Assembly (NCBI RefSeq): GCF_027943255.1
Contig: NC_072893.1
Coordinates: 43,298,001-43,362,000, forward strand
Origin: Anastrepha obliqua
Taxonomy: Eukaryota; Arthropoda; Insecta; Diptera; Tephritidae
Reading direction: 5' to 3'
DNA length: 64,000 nt
The notes below the pieces were generated by a model. It had not been told where the DNA came from and did not search any database. It was given only the letters and a program-made list of their open reading frames with translations. Position 1 is the stretch's first letter, and the number at the start of each line of letters is the position of its first letter. A program made the translations under genes and the position numbers. Positions 19,547 to 30,849 of this stretch are shown piece by piece.

Positions 19547-20328
19547 TTTTCGTAAGATGAAATATACGGAAAGACGTTTTCGCGCAACAGAACTTAAAAC
19601 AACTGTCAAAGTATACGTCTCCTAGTAGCGCAACTGTCAGATGATCGGAACTTCCGGAACTGTAACAAACACACAAACGGCACAGAGTGTGTTGTATGAA
19701 ACAATAAATTAAAATAAGTTGTTTAAAAATTTGGAGTCCCTTCAAGTTATGCCGAAAATTTAGAAAAACATTTTTTTTTTAGAAAAAAAAATTCAAGAAA
19801 ATCTGAGAGTTGATAATTTTTTTTTTTTTTTAATTTTACATAATAAAATAAAAATATTTCACCGAGTCTGCCTGCAGAAATTCAGCGCGATTGGATCACG
19901 GAAAAAGGGTTGAAAATTGATCCATCGTTTTTCACACAGGCGGACTACGAGCTATTACATAAAAGAAAAAAATCTGACGTGTACATGAAAATCGCCGATA
20001 CGAGTACACGTGAATTTTTATTTTTTCCCCCCTTTCCGAAAACGTATATTTGATTCATAGGACAGAAAAAAAGTTCGTTTTTGTAACGCAGTGTTATGAT
20101 AGTAAGATTAGGAAACGAAACTGGCATATGCACCAACATCAGATCGTTAACCGGCTCTCGGCAATTTTGAAGGAATCAGCTGATTTACTGACGTAACAGG
20201 GAATGTGAAAGCAGTTTGTATTGAGTTTGTGTTGATCATGCACGAAAAAATCATCGCAGCCACCGCTACGTGGCCAACCGTTGTATTCATCTCACCTCAC
20301 TTTACACATTTTGTTTTCATTTCATTGT

Positions 20329-21681
20329 CAAATTATGTTCCAACAAAACAGCATTTGCGGGGAGGTTTGCTTTTGTTCTTCAATTTAAAGAAAAGTGCAA
20401 CAGAAGCGCATCGTTTACTCTCAGAAGCTTATCCTGAATATGCTCCATAGGTTAGAGTATGTCAGCAGTGGTTTGCACGATTTAAAAGTGGTGAATTTGA
20501 CACACAAAGAGCGATCAGGTCCATTAAAAAAGTTTGAAGACGAAGAGTTGGAGGCATTACTTGATCAAGATCCATGTCAAACTCAAGAAGAACTTGGAAA
20601 AACATTGGAAGTCACTCAACAAGCCATTTCTAAACGTTTAAAAGCAGCCGGATACATTCACAAACAAGGAAATTGGGTGCCACATGAATTGAAGCCGAGA
20701 GGCGTTTAGAGACGATTTTATGTGTCGGAAATGCTGCTTAATCGCCACAACCATCGTATTGTCACTGGCGACAAAAGTGGATCCATTACGACAACCCAAA
20801 GCGTAAAAGATCATATGTGAAGCCAGGCCAACCAGCCAAATCGACACGAAAGCCGAATATTCATGGTTTGAAGGTAATGCTCTGTATTTGGTAGGATCAG
20901 AAGGGTGTGCTGTACTATATATATATATATATATAATTGGCGCGTACAGCCGTTTTGGGTGTTTGGCCGAGCTCCTCCTCTTACTTGTGGCGTGCGTCTT
21001 GATGTTGTTCCACAAATAGAGGGACCTACAGTTTCAAGCCGACTCCGAACGGCAGATATTTTTATGAGGAGCTTTTTCATGGCAGAAATACACTAGGAGG
21101 TTTGCCATTTTGCCTATAGAAAAATGTTTTTCTTAATTTTGTTGTTTCACCGAGATTCGAACCAACGTACTCTCTATGAAATACGAATGGTAGTCACGCA
21201 CCAACCCATTCGGCTACGGCGGCCACTGTACTATGAGCTGTTAAAATCGGGCCAGACGATCACGGGAGAGCTATACAGGCAACAATTGATACGTTTGAAG
21301 CAAGCAATAGCCGAAAAACGACCAGAATGGGCGACCAGACACGAGAAATTGATTTTCCATCATGACAATGCTCGGCCACATGTTGCAGTGCCGGTCAAAA
21401 ATTATTTGGAAAATGCCGGATGGGAAATTCTACCTCACCCGCCTTATAGCCCAGACATAGCTCCTTCTGATTACCACTTGTTTTGGTCGATGCAGAATCA
21501 TCTTTCTGGAATACGGTTCACCAATGTTGAAGGTATTAAAAATGGCTTGATGACTTTCTCGGCGCAAAAGATGAGAAGTTGTTTTGGGATGGAATCCATA
21601 AATTGCCTGAAAGATGGGAAAAAGTTGCCGCTTCCGATGGACAATATTTTGAATAAAATATTTTTTCACTTTTATACTTAA
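20329..21681 (+). pseudogene. mariner DD34D transposase, split by a SINE
   Basis: It reads NYVPTKQHLRGGLLLFFNLK, SATEAHRLLSEAYPEYAP and a stop, then VCQQWFARFKSGEF. In another frame LKKFEDEELEALLDQDP and KRLKAAGYIHKQGNWVP give the second helix-turn-helix and linker. HRIVTGDKSG marks the first catalytic Asp region. Past the SINE come YYELLKSGQTITGELYRQQL, FHHDNARPHVAVPVKN (second Asp) and PPYSPDIAPSDYHLFWSMQN (third Asp), with frameshifts near 21590 (the last ORF part is out of frame). Stops, frameshifts and the SINE kill it. This is the NLKKSAxEAHRLL lineage of mariner. Confidence 0.85.
20920..21225 (-). repeat. tRNA-derived SINE, copy 2, full length with target duplication
   Basis: On the minus strand it starts TGGCCGCCGTAGCCGAATGG (A box TAGCCGAATGG) and has the B box GGTTCGAATCTCGG. 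It continues through the body (GCCATGAAAAAGCTCCTCAT, GCCGAGCTCCTCCTC as inverse) and ends GTACGCGCCAATTATATATA with a (TA)n tail. CTGTACTAT flanks it at 20911-20919 and 21226-21234, a 9-bp target duplication within mariner coding sequence. This copy defines both ends of the family. Confidence 0.9.
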
Positions 21682-21792
21682 ATAAATGTTTTTTTTTTAA
21701 CAAAAAAATACGAAATTAATTAGTTGTACAGCCAATATTTAAAGCAGTATTTGAATGTTCGCAAAATTCAATCGAAGAGATCTTGACTGGAT

Positions 21793-21864
21793 GTACATTC
21801 TGTCAAAAAAGTACCCGGAATTTTTCAATAAAACGCAAAATTTTGTTTAATCATCAAGCTTATT
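21793..21864. repeat. Isolated rosa-like mariner end
   Basis: GTACATTCTGTCAAAAAAGT then ACCCGGAATTTTTCAATAAA matches, position for position with few changes, the right end of the element at 3645-5705 (read as reverse complement). No transposase follows; retrotransposon sequence begins at once. Confidence 0.75.
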
Positions 21865-21865
21865 T

Positions 21866-22075
21866 TGTCGGCTGAGCCTAGCAGAATCCCTGGTGGATTC
21901 GATTGACGAACAAAATTCCCTCCAGCTCTCTTTTTTGGCGGCTGTAATTGCCTTCTCTGTCTCCGGCTTTCTCTGTACAATTCCCAATTCCCCGTCGAGT
22001 AGCTGAGGTTAAACGTTGATCTAGATTTTTCCCTTAGTTTTAAAAGCTCCCTGCTCCACTAAGGAGGGTGAATTT
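21866..22075 (-). pseudogene. I/jockey-type retrotransposon, endonuclease-RT linker fragment
   Basis: Minus strand: WSRELLKLREKSRSTFNLSY, then after a frame change ESWREFCSSIESTRDSARLS. This WW..EL..LR.K.R ... SWREFCSSIE pattern is the stretch between endonuclease and RT palm in I- and jockey-type elements. Only about 70 codons remain. Confidence 0.65.
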
Positions 22076-22084
22076 TTTTACTAA

Positions 22085-22500
22085 ATTTTATGGGGCAGGA
22101 CCCTACTAAATGCCTTTTCCAGTGTTATGACCCTACTCTCAAGGTTTTCCGTGAGAGTGATTTTAGGGATAGGAATCATAGGGTACATATAATGAATTTT
22201 TTTAGATGTAAGAAAATACAATCAGCAAAAAAAAAAAATTGTCAAAAATCAACGCGCTTTTGGAGTTACTTGAAACTTGCACTTTATTATACCAAAACTC
22301 AAGGGGCTATAACCTCAAATATCTTAACTTTTTATAAAAATTCTGCTTAAAAAATGTGCAGTATTTATCAAAATCATTTGATTTTTTTTTCAACTTGCGC
22401 AAAGTTTGAAACTTGGTTATTATTTTTCTAAGAGAATGAACTAAGTTTTCATAAAAATATTATTAAAAATATCATTAAATGAAAAGCAACCACATTTTCA
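22085..22500. repeat. AT-rich dispersed repeat, copy 1
   Basis: It contains the family landmarks ATCAGCAAAAAAAAAAAATT, CAACGCG, CTTGCACTTTATTATACCAA and TTTGAAACTTGG, in the same order and spacing as at 40430-40760 and (partly) 45515-45700. No open frame. Non-coding repeat of unknown class. Confidence 0.6.
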
Positions 22501-24055
22501 ACACTTGCCCTTAAGTTAGTGCTAAAGTTATTAAACGCACTGTATACAAACCTACACCTGAGGATCGAATTTCTTGAATGGTCCTGCCACGATGTCTTCG
22601 AAATGTGCATTGTTTTCACTCTTGCATTGCATTAAGGGCTACAGAATTACCCAGCCACAGTCTCACTTACATTGCCTACATTGTTCGGCATCAATAAAAT
22701 TCGTGGAAACTGCATTCCGCTGATAAATGCTTGCAAGCACTTGCATTGAAGAAGACGAAGGATAATGGCTTCTTTATTTGCTCTTCATTAAGCATAACTT
22801 TATGCATTCGTGGCAATATCCATTGCATTCATCTATGCCATCACAAACGAAACGAAATCCGAAATGTGCATTGAACGCAAATAATTTATTTCCTTCGAAT
22901 TTTTCCACCGCGTTGAGCATCAGCCGTAATGCTATACCAGCAAATGGTGTGCATAAGACCACAGGAGCTGCCATGCTATGCCATGCTATGTGTGCACCTA
23001 CATATGTATGTATGTGCGTGCGTGCGTGTGCTTGTATGCGCCAATTTCACCGCCGCAATTTTATTATTGAGAATTCAATACGTGTATACATACAGCCATA
23101 CACACAAATTCATATACGCAGACTTGAGCAAACACTGCCTGTCGCAGCAATGCGATAGTTGGTTATATCGCGACGAAATGGTGCCACGATTCAAGCAGTG
23201 CGCGATGGCGCCAACCGCATATTGCAGGTATACACTCGTTTATATGCGTATATGCATATGTGTGAGTGTTCTTCGCGTTATATTGGCCACAGACATTCGC
23301 TTTCGCGGCAAGCCACATACAAATGTTGCCGCTTCCGTAAGTTTTATTTGCGTACATAACACTTGCAACATATGTATGTGTGTGTGTAGATATGTTTTCC
23401 TTTCTCTTTTACATACACGTTCCCCATTTTATTTGCTTTTCCCGTATTTATTGGCATCGGAAATGATTCATGCTGGTAAATAAATATGCCACACATACAA
23501 ATATCTCGCCACTGCATAGCTGCCTGCTTGTCTGCCGGTGTCTTAGCTGTTTTCTTTCGCTAGTCGCGAAAAGCGGAAATACTCTACGACTGCGAAACAT
23601 GCTGAGGAAAACCAAGCATGTGATTGTACACCCTAGTAAATAAAGTGGAATATGAGATTCTTGATTGCTAGCAGAACTGAGGTCGCTGACTTTGACTTTT
23701 CCTTACATTTCCTTTGTGTTAATGCTATCGCCATATTTTTATTGTTCATACGGAACACCTTCAGCTTAACACTTTGGCGAAAACCTAATATAAAAAGCAG
23801 AAACTTGTCAGTGGATGTTCAAAGAAATCTTTTAAGTTCAGTTTACTTTTTTATGCAGGCTTTCAGTTCGGTGATTTAGTTTACGTATCTCATGGATTAA
23901 TTGTTCCATATTTACATCGTCGGTTCCATCTGATGGAAAGTTTTCCTTTGACAATTTTTTTTTATGCTATTATAGAAACAAGTCTATAGTATTTATGCGC
24001 CTTGTCTCAAGTGCTTATCGAAGCTGACCTCCTCCAGAATGGTCCAAGGTCTCAG
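22501..24055. other. No gene seen; microsatellite patches
   Basis: Short TATG/TGCG runs at 22998-23032 and a TATGTATGTGTGTGTG run near 23370. Open frames on both strands are short or caused by the repeat content, with no motif I recognise. Confidence 0.5.
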
Positions 24056-24059
24056 CTTT

Positions 24060-25218
24060 TTACTAAGTGAGGTTAGGTAGTGCTGGTTGGTATGTAAAAA
24101 GATCTTACTTAGACCACTAGGGCTCATTGTGTTACCTTACTATGTATCATATTTGGAGACGAGGATATTAGTTTACGTGACCCTTAAAGCACGTCTTCGC
24201 GAGTTTTAACAAGCCGTTCAGCCTCTTGTCAGCAACATCCTTTGTGGAAGAAAAATACGTTGATCCCAGGCACATTTGTCGAGCCCTACAAAGAGCAGGG
24301 CAGTAGTAAAGTAGGTGTTCCAAAGTAGCACTAGCATTTATTTCGTTGTATGCTTTACACGCATCGTTCTGGACTAATCCCCAAAATAAAGTTTGTCATT
24401 TTCGTATTCCAAGTCTTTAGCATAATTTTAGCAGTGGTTTATGATGTTGAGTATTCCCATATCGACAGAGATGGTTTCAGAGATAGTTCCTTATTCAGTT
24501 CCGTCTTCAAAAAGTAGAGTGATGGGTATATTTCTGACTTGATCAATCTCGACAAGCGAATACCTGGCTTGGTGAGCTCATCAGCTCCCTTATTTCCATT
24601 TATTACTTTGTGTCCTGGTAACCAGGGGCATGTGCATTTCCGCAAAGCTCATCCATTTTGGATCTGCATTGTTGATTTCGCATAATCCGAGTCAATCCAA
24701 GGAGTTATACTTGCTTTAATAGCCGCTTGGTTATCAATGAAAATGTTTGTCTAAGTATTAAGAGGGGTTCATTCCAGAGATAATTCAGCTACTTTGGTTG
24801 CGGCTTAAATTTCAGCGTCTTTTGGAAATCAACTCATTCCTTGCAGATTCCTTCTCCTTCCGCGATTGTGGACCCATCTGTAAAGACACTATGTGAATGG
24901 TATGTGGATTTTAGACCTTTCTGCCATCCATTTTGCTCTATAATGATGCTAGGCTTTTTGCCAAATTTAACTTGTAAAATTACGTAGTCTGACCTTCCGT
25001 TTGAATCCAGACTGCTGCAGTGATCAGAAAGACGCTGTGGGAATTGCCCTGACATCTTCTGTGTTAGAGCAGATCTTTTGGCTCAGTTTCTTACTACTAG
25101 TTTTATTGGATGCCAGTTGAGAAGTCTTTCTATTGCCGTTCTTTACTAAAACTTATCAGTCTTCCAAATCGAGCATCGACGTGCTTATCGTCGTATCAAT
25201 TGTTCTTTTGGGCTCACT
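24060..25218 (-). pseudogene. I/R1-type retrotransposon: RT end, RNase H, zinc-finger tail
   Basis: Minus-strand order: RLLNWHPIKLVVRN (end of RT, about 25120), HSVFTDGSTIAEGEGICKE (RNase H first Asp, about 24850), CPWLPGHKVINGNKGADELT (RNase H last block, about 24620), and CKAYNEINASATLEHLLYYC (Cys/His tail, about 24330). It ends with a short CCTAACCT-type tail at about 24065. The frame breaks many times. The RTE tip at 25234-25444 has inserted into its upstream part or flank. Confidence 0.7.
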
Positions 25219-25233
25219 GATATCCAACGGGTT

Positions 25234-25444
25234 GTACGGTGAAGAAAGCCTTGACAGGAAAGCTAATGGGCGTGAAGACCAAAGGCAGACCGGGGAACCG
25301 TTAGATAGACGCAGTGGAACACGATTTTAAGAAGCTGGGAATACGTAACTACGAAGCAACAGCTCAAGATAGACCACTTTGGAGGAGCATTTTGAAGGAA
25401 GCTTTGACGCATCCCGCGTTGTAACGCTATGAAAGAAGAAGAAA
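25234..25444 (+). mobile_element. RTE 3' tip with 15-bp target duplication
   Basis: The translation LMGVKTKGRPGNR then DAVEHDFKKLGIRNYEATAQ and RPLWRSILKEALTHPAL is the extreme C-terminus of RTE proteins. It is followed by GAAAGAAGAAGAAA. GATATCCAAC(G/A)GGTT occurs on both sides (25219-25233 and 25445-25459) and marks the insertion duplication. The frame is broken at a stop after GRPGNR. This is a heavily 5'-truncated insertion. Confidence 0.8.
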
Positions 25445-25459
25445 GATATCCAACAGGTT

Positions 25460-25865
25460 AATCAGCGGCGGCACATGAGTAGCAAGGAATGTCATCTCAC
25501 TTTTGTTGAAAAATTCAGAGAGCAACAGTAAGGAGGTGAGTGAAGAATATGTCCGGGAGTTGTTGTATTTCGATGTTAAGTTTCCGTTGCTTTACTAGAC
25601 GGTGAATTCTTTGCTGTGCTAAACCTGATTGCATATTTTGAATGCAACCAGGCCACTTGAAAGGGATTGATGAATCTCCCCATGCTTCTTCCGGATTTGA
25701 TGAAGTTGATCACTCTTAGTCTCTTTGCAGGAGTTTTTTATAGAGAGAGAATTTTCCGCTTGTTTAATCAAAGATCCTTTCGTATCTCAGATTGGTATTA
25801 AAGTTCCTACAATAGGAGCTGCGAATTAGCTGATAAGATAAAATATACATGAATTACTACATTTA
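25460..25865. other. Unassigned sequence
   Basis: No motif recognised. It may be the upstream part of the minus-strand retrotransposon ending at 24060, but the translation is too eroded to say. Confidence 0.4.
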
Positions 25866-25884
25866 ATACTGGAATAAGGGATTC

Positions 25885-26850
25885 TCTCTAAACAACTTCG
25901 ATACCACAGTCTATACAGACGGCAGTAAAATGGACTGTGGTGTTGGAGCTGGTATATATTCTCATAGACTTGGAATTGAAAAATCTGTGCGTCTCCCCAA
26001 TACCAGCAGCGTCTTCCAAGCGGAAGTACTAGCAATTGGGGAAGCCTGTAGGTTACTAATCGCAGATTTCTCTTTTAAGGGCAATATCGCTATTCTTTCG
26101 GATAGCCAAGCCGCAATCTAGGCGCTGGACGCGACTATAACAACCTCTAAAGTGGTGGAGCAAAGTAGGAATAGCCTCACCAACTTGAGTGAAAACCATA
26201 GAGTAACCTTGATTTGGGTCCCGGGACACCGGAACATAGAAGGTAACGAAAAAGCTGATGAACTGGCATGAATAGCGCTCTTGCAGTACCAGTATTCACT
26301 CCACTAGGTGCGGTCAAGAATGCAATTTCTCTAAAATACCTTCGAATTGCAGATTGTAGATGGAGAGACCAGACGAAATGCAAAATCAGTAGAACGTTAT
26401 GGCCCACCTACAACCTCAAGCAATCGTTGACATTAATAAACATGAAACGACGGGACACCTGCAGACTTACGGCAGTCATAACTGGCTTCTGGTCTATCGG
26501 AGAACAAGCCGCCAAAATGGGCATCCCTCACAACACATACTGTCATAGTTGTAAACAACCGGAGGAAAAAGAAACAATCTTCCATTTCCTCTGTGAATGC
26601 TCTGCCCTATGGAAGGACAGAATGTTAACCCTGGGCAAACCGCTGTTCGACAGTCTCGAGCAACTGTCTGGCGTAGACGTCAACAACCTAATAAGGTTCC
26701 TAAACCGCACAGACTGGATATAGTCCTGCTGCAAATAACTGTTAAACAATTTGGTAACGAGGATGTGGCAACAAAATGGTGCGGAAGCGCTAGTTGGATT
26801 CTGGATGAATCACCACTCTAACCAACCAACCAACTACATTTAATTACATA
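25885..26850 (+). pseudogene. I/R1-type retrotransposon: RNase H and zinc-finger tail
   Basis: The RNase H core is almost complete: TTVYTDGSKMDCGVGAGIYS (first Asp), SVFQAEVLAIGEAC (Glu), AILSDSQAAI (third Asp), then a stop, and VTLIWVPGHRNIEGNEKADE (last block). After a frame change come KRRDTCRLTAVITGFWSIGE and CHSCKQPEEKETIFHFLCEC (Cys/His finger). The protein ends at 26723, followed by a 3'UTR and a tail of CCAA repeats at about 26820. One in-frame stop near 26120 and one frameshift near 26270 are the main lesions. The RT is missing. Confidence 0.8.
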
Positions 26851-26867
26851 TAATTGCCATGTACATC

Positions 26868-27095
26868 CTATCTTGGGTGTTTGGCCGAGCTCCTCCTCTA
26901 ATTTATGGTGCGCGTCTTAACGTTGTTCTACAATAGGAGGGGTCTACAGTTTTATGTGACCTCCGAATGGCAAATGGTTTTTTATGAGAAGTTTTTCATG
27001 GCATAAATATACCCATTGGTTGCCGATGGTCGACTGCTGGAAAAAAACCTTTTTGATTCCAAAACCTACGTACAAACTGCGGTGGTCACCGATGA
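26868..27095 (-). repeat. tRNA-derived SINE, copy 3, degenerate
   Basis: GTGTTTGGCCGAGCTCCTCC, GCGCGTCTTAACGTTGTTC and GAAGTTTTTCATGGCATAAA match the body of the family on the minus strand, followed by a decayed head (ACTGCGGTGGTCACC). Many substitutions. It sits directly after the retrotransposon tail at 26850. Confidence 0.65.
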
Positions 27096-27099
27096 ATAG

Positions 27100-28630
27100 G
27101 TTGATTGAATATTAATCAAAGAAAGCGTGCCATATGCCGATGTATCTATGGCGGGCATTCCGATCTCATTGCAAGCAAAGAGATGGATGTATGACTGGCA
27201 CCGTTTCATAAGTAGTCAAGACGTGGAAGCAGTCATGTATATGCAAGAAGTTAAGCTCACAAATTATATCGGTCGACAGTAAGCTTACCTAGGGTTAAAA
27301 CTGATCTGAAACTATCCTTTAACCCTACAAGAGGTCAGAGGTTCACGAAATCTTCTTATGCTGGTCCTATTCCTGTAACATTTTCCGAGCTGAGCTGCGG
27401 GTTTCGAACCCAATGTGGAGTAGAGTCTCTTAAAGCAGTGAGCTAAAGATAAGGTGAACTTTTTCAAAGCCATCTACTTTTTATGTCACTTTTCATAGAA
27501 AAGAAAAGCAAGACAACTTGTTCCATTATATTCGTGTAAGTATAAACTTCGATCAATTTTCATAGAATTAGTCCACACGACAAGGCAGAAATGGAAAATA
27601 ATCTTGTTTGATTACTCCTCGCTTTCTTCGTTGGTAGGCATCTGGCACAAATCTGCCCTTTGACTGAGTTGCAGGGAGGAAGAAGAGGAGGTAGACTTCA
27701 TTGATCGTTATTTCTGTCTCACATAGCTGCAATGCTGCAAAAATCTCTTTGTTTTGATCTCATAAGATATAACTATGATTTGGAAAATCTCAAAGACCTT
27801 TGGGCTAGCACAGCGCTTGCTGGGTCAACTTAAAAATCGGTTGTTCAATGGCAGCTAACTGGTAGCTAAGAAGCTTTTTTATGCTCTCTAAGTCCAGGGT
27901 ACTTTGAGGGTACTTTACGTAAGCAGTCCACTAGCCGTACAATTTCTTCTATTGTAGTTTCATTTCAACTTACCTGGCTTGTGTGATGTCATTATTGTGA
28001 TCTGTCAAATCACTCTATAATAATATTTTTACGAACGAACTGCACCATAGCTTACGATTCGGTCATGTCCATGCAATATTGAAAATTCACACGGAGCTCA
28101 CTGCATATGCTTCTTCTATCGGTTTCATGTATCGGATTTTTGCTGGTAAAACTAAAAGTCAACATTAATAATTTTATGTTCATACTGAACTCCTTGAAGG
28201 AATCAAAAAAAAAAAAAAAAAATACCCGAAGTGTGGAAGCGTTTTGCGCCGTCGACTTCTATTTAGGAAAAACTTGACGTGAAAAACTGCTGAATACTTT
28301 TTAAATGGAACAAAAGTCCCTTGAAGAAAGAGGAAGAGACACGCGACCTGAAGAAGTTGTATGTGGCGCTGCGCCATAGATGCTGCGGAGAATACTCGTA
28401 CAACATATTCCGTCACACCAGCTGATCCGCTCATTCTTTCGTATTTTTTACTATTGAATTGTTTCTGGTACTAAGGCTGTAGACCCACACGAATTAAATT
28501 GAAATCTCTAAATAATTACTAAGATACTTTAGATTAAACTTTACTAAACTTTTTTTTAAATGTAAGGTAAAATTTCACCAGCAATCTCGTCGGAATACAG
28601 AGAAAATTAAAAAAATCGGTCCGATGGATA
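27100..28630. other. No gene seen
   Basis: Mixed AT-rich sequence with short frames on both strands and a poly-A run at 28206. No transposon motif or RNA gene is visible. Confidence 0.5.
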
Positions 28631-28634
28631 GGAT

Positions 28635-29350
28635 AGGATATTTGGGTGTTCATGCGAGGTGGCCTACTTGAACAAATAATCAAAATTCGCCCGTTGTGAT
28701 ACCATACAGAGGGGGGGAACTAAAGAAAAGAACAAAACAGTTGGAAAAGCGAAGAAGGCGAAGAAGTGGCTTTCGATTAGAGGATGACGAGCAACAGTGG
28801 CTAATAACGTTCGTATTAATCGCTTAAAGCAACTCATGAGTTTCAACAGGTGTGTGATATTTAAACCCGCCATATACACAGGAGAGGCAAAAAAGTGAGA
28901 GTCCAGATATCTAAATCTTTGCACGGCGGGAGCAGGGTAGCTGAAAAAAAGGTGCTGAGATGGTGATTCACTAAGGATACTACCGAATTCAAGAGCTGCC
29001 GCGATCTCGTTTTGCGATAAAACCGCCTCCAGAGTCCCATGTCTAGCCAGCTCATCTGTCCTGCAGTTTCCATTTATGTCGCTGTGGCGGGGAACTCTGA
29101 TGAGCCTAATATCGAAGTATTCGGATGCAATCGAGGGAGAAGTTCGGCATTCCACGACTAATTGCCGCTTGACTGTCAGAGTAGATATTTACATCCTTTA
29201 GAGTAATTGCAGAAGTAATTCACTGATTCCTTAATTGCGGCTACTTTCGCTTGGAAAACACTATAGTGGTCCGGAAGCCGAAATTTGAGCTTGTTGGGGT
29301 GCTCCTCCACCAACTCTTCCGCCCAACTTCGAGCCATCCATAAACATGAT
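28635..29350 (-). pseudogene. I/R1-type retrotransposon, RNase H remnant
   Basis: Reading down the minus strand: AIMFMDGSKLGGRVGGGAP (about 29340, first Asp with MDGSK for YTDGS), YSDSQAA-like codons at about 29185, then LIRVPRHSDINGNCRTDELA (last RNase H block with PRHSDI for PGHRNI), and a tail down to 28664. The sequence ends in CCTATCCTAT at about 28635. The Cys/His finger is not recognisable. Frames are broken. Confidence 0.65.
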
Positions 29351-30835
29351 TGCGAAGCACCTAAAAATTATGTACATTTTTTTTTGTAATTTTTTTTTAA
29401 ATAATTGACGATTTAGAAAAGCGTTCTTTGCATTGTAAGGATTAAAACTTTTTTGAGATCAAAAATATTAACATTTAAAAAAATGGTGTAGCAAACACAA
29501 CTCTTGAATATTTTTCAATATCTTTGGATATTTAAAAGTGCAAATTAAATATTTTACAGTGCTAGTCTTAGTTTATAAGTAGCCATACCTCATATATTTA
29601 ATAAAGCACAATTCCATTATTTGCTCCATTCTATAACTTTTCACAAAACTTACTTTTTTAAAGATGGTCCTTTTTATAAAATTTTCGCTGATACTTAAAC
29701 AATTTTTCGCGCATTAGTTTAGAGGCTGTAAATATGTATACACACACACACAGAGACACAGACATATATATATATACACATTCCTGTATGTATGTTTGTC
29801 CTTCTGTCTTTACCATCAATGGCGCAGGTCGACGTCCAAGACAAATGCTGCGGCTCTAATACCAACCGCCAACGGAAATTCTTTCCGAGCACCTCGTCAG
29901 CCTCACAAACAAAAATAATAGCATGCATATATGTATGCAATTTATATCAATAATAAAATATAAAATATGATTCCCTTTGCGACGCGCACAAAATAAATAA
30001 AATACCATTTTCACCAACATTTCATTCAATATTTGGTTTCATTCTGGTTTTACGCTTTTTACTCGCATATCCATTTTGGCTCCTCCACCTACCTTCAGCG
30101 CCTGATTTTATATGCGCCGAATTACATTCATGTATTTGCATATGTGGAAGTGAAATATTTGCATACATTAAAGTGAGTACACCCAAAAAATTATGTGGCA
30201 GCTTTATTGATTCATATGCATTAATAAAATCGTAAATGAAATGAATATGCCAATATTTATATGCGAGTGGGTATGTAAAAGTTGCTGAGTTGAATGAGGA
30301 AAATGGGCGAATACAATGGTAAAAAATATGTGTATGTGTATATGTGTACTTGACTTGCTGTTGATTGCTTATAAAGCTGCTGATCGATGTCATGTATTTG
30401 TGAATGAAAAATTTTGTGATAAAAATTAAATGTTACTCGTAGCATCAGATGGAGTAAAAAAAAACATCCCTTCCCACAGTTTCAAATACCTAAAAGCTGG
30501 CTCTAATTTATGCACAGAAAAATAAATTTTTTTTTGTTTTTCTTATTATTAATATTGCGTACTTCCTTATGCAGGAACATTAACCCACCCTTTGGAAGAT
30601 ATTTCGGTAGTCGGATTCGTACCAAATAAGATTCACATAGATTTTGGGAATGTTTCCGGTCATTTTACAAAAGAAGGCCTGAAATTTAGTAGTTTTCATA
30701 ACTCATGGCTATTACTAAATTTACTGAATGCTCATAGAAAAGATTGCATATAAAAGCTAAAAAATAAAAAAAAAACTAAAAAATGTTTAATCACTCTTTA
30801 TGTTTAATAAATTTTTTTTTATGAAAGTATGTACA
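29351..30835. other. No gene seen; microsatellite patches
   Basis: A compound CA/TA/TATG microsatellite lies at 29737-29796. The open minus-strand frames at 30022-30445 show no motif; part of one is a TATACACATACACATA-type repeat. Confidence 0.5.
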
Positions 30836-30849
30836 AAACTACGAGTCGG

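Larger units (their letters stand above)
17217..20108 (-). mobile_element. DNA transposon with long inverted repeats, superfamily not assigned
   Basis: Both ends contain, in inverted orientation, TATCATTACACCGCGTTACA / TATCATAACACTGCGTTACA, then CTGTCCTATGAA(C/T)CAAATAT, TTTTCGGAAAGGGG and GGCGATTTTCATGTACACGT. The repeats are therefore about 200 bp, left 17217 to about 17440 and right from about 19960 to 20108. The left arm has an extra block bounded by two copies of AATAAAAATCACGTGT (17291, 17401). The minus strand encodes a single transposase-like gene. Exact termini and target duplication are unclear. Confidence 0.75.
20322..21740 (+). mobile_element. mariner remnant carrying a SINE
   Basis: This is a mariner transposase gene with its 3' flank. 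The left inverted end is not recognisable; the right end may lie near 21725. The SINE at 20920-21225 divides it. It is distinct from the mariner at 7065 and from the rosa-like one at 3645. Confidence 0.75.

Noticed and set aside
22778..23483. Overlapping plus-strand frames of 126 and 184 codons
   Set aside because: They are composed largely of TATG/TGCG/CACATA microsatellite translation and show no domain or coding bias that I can see.
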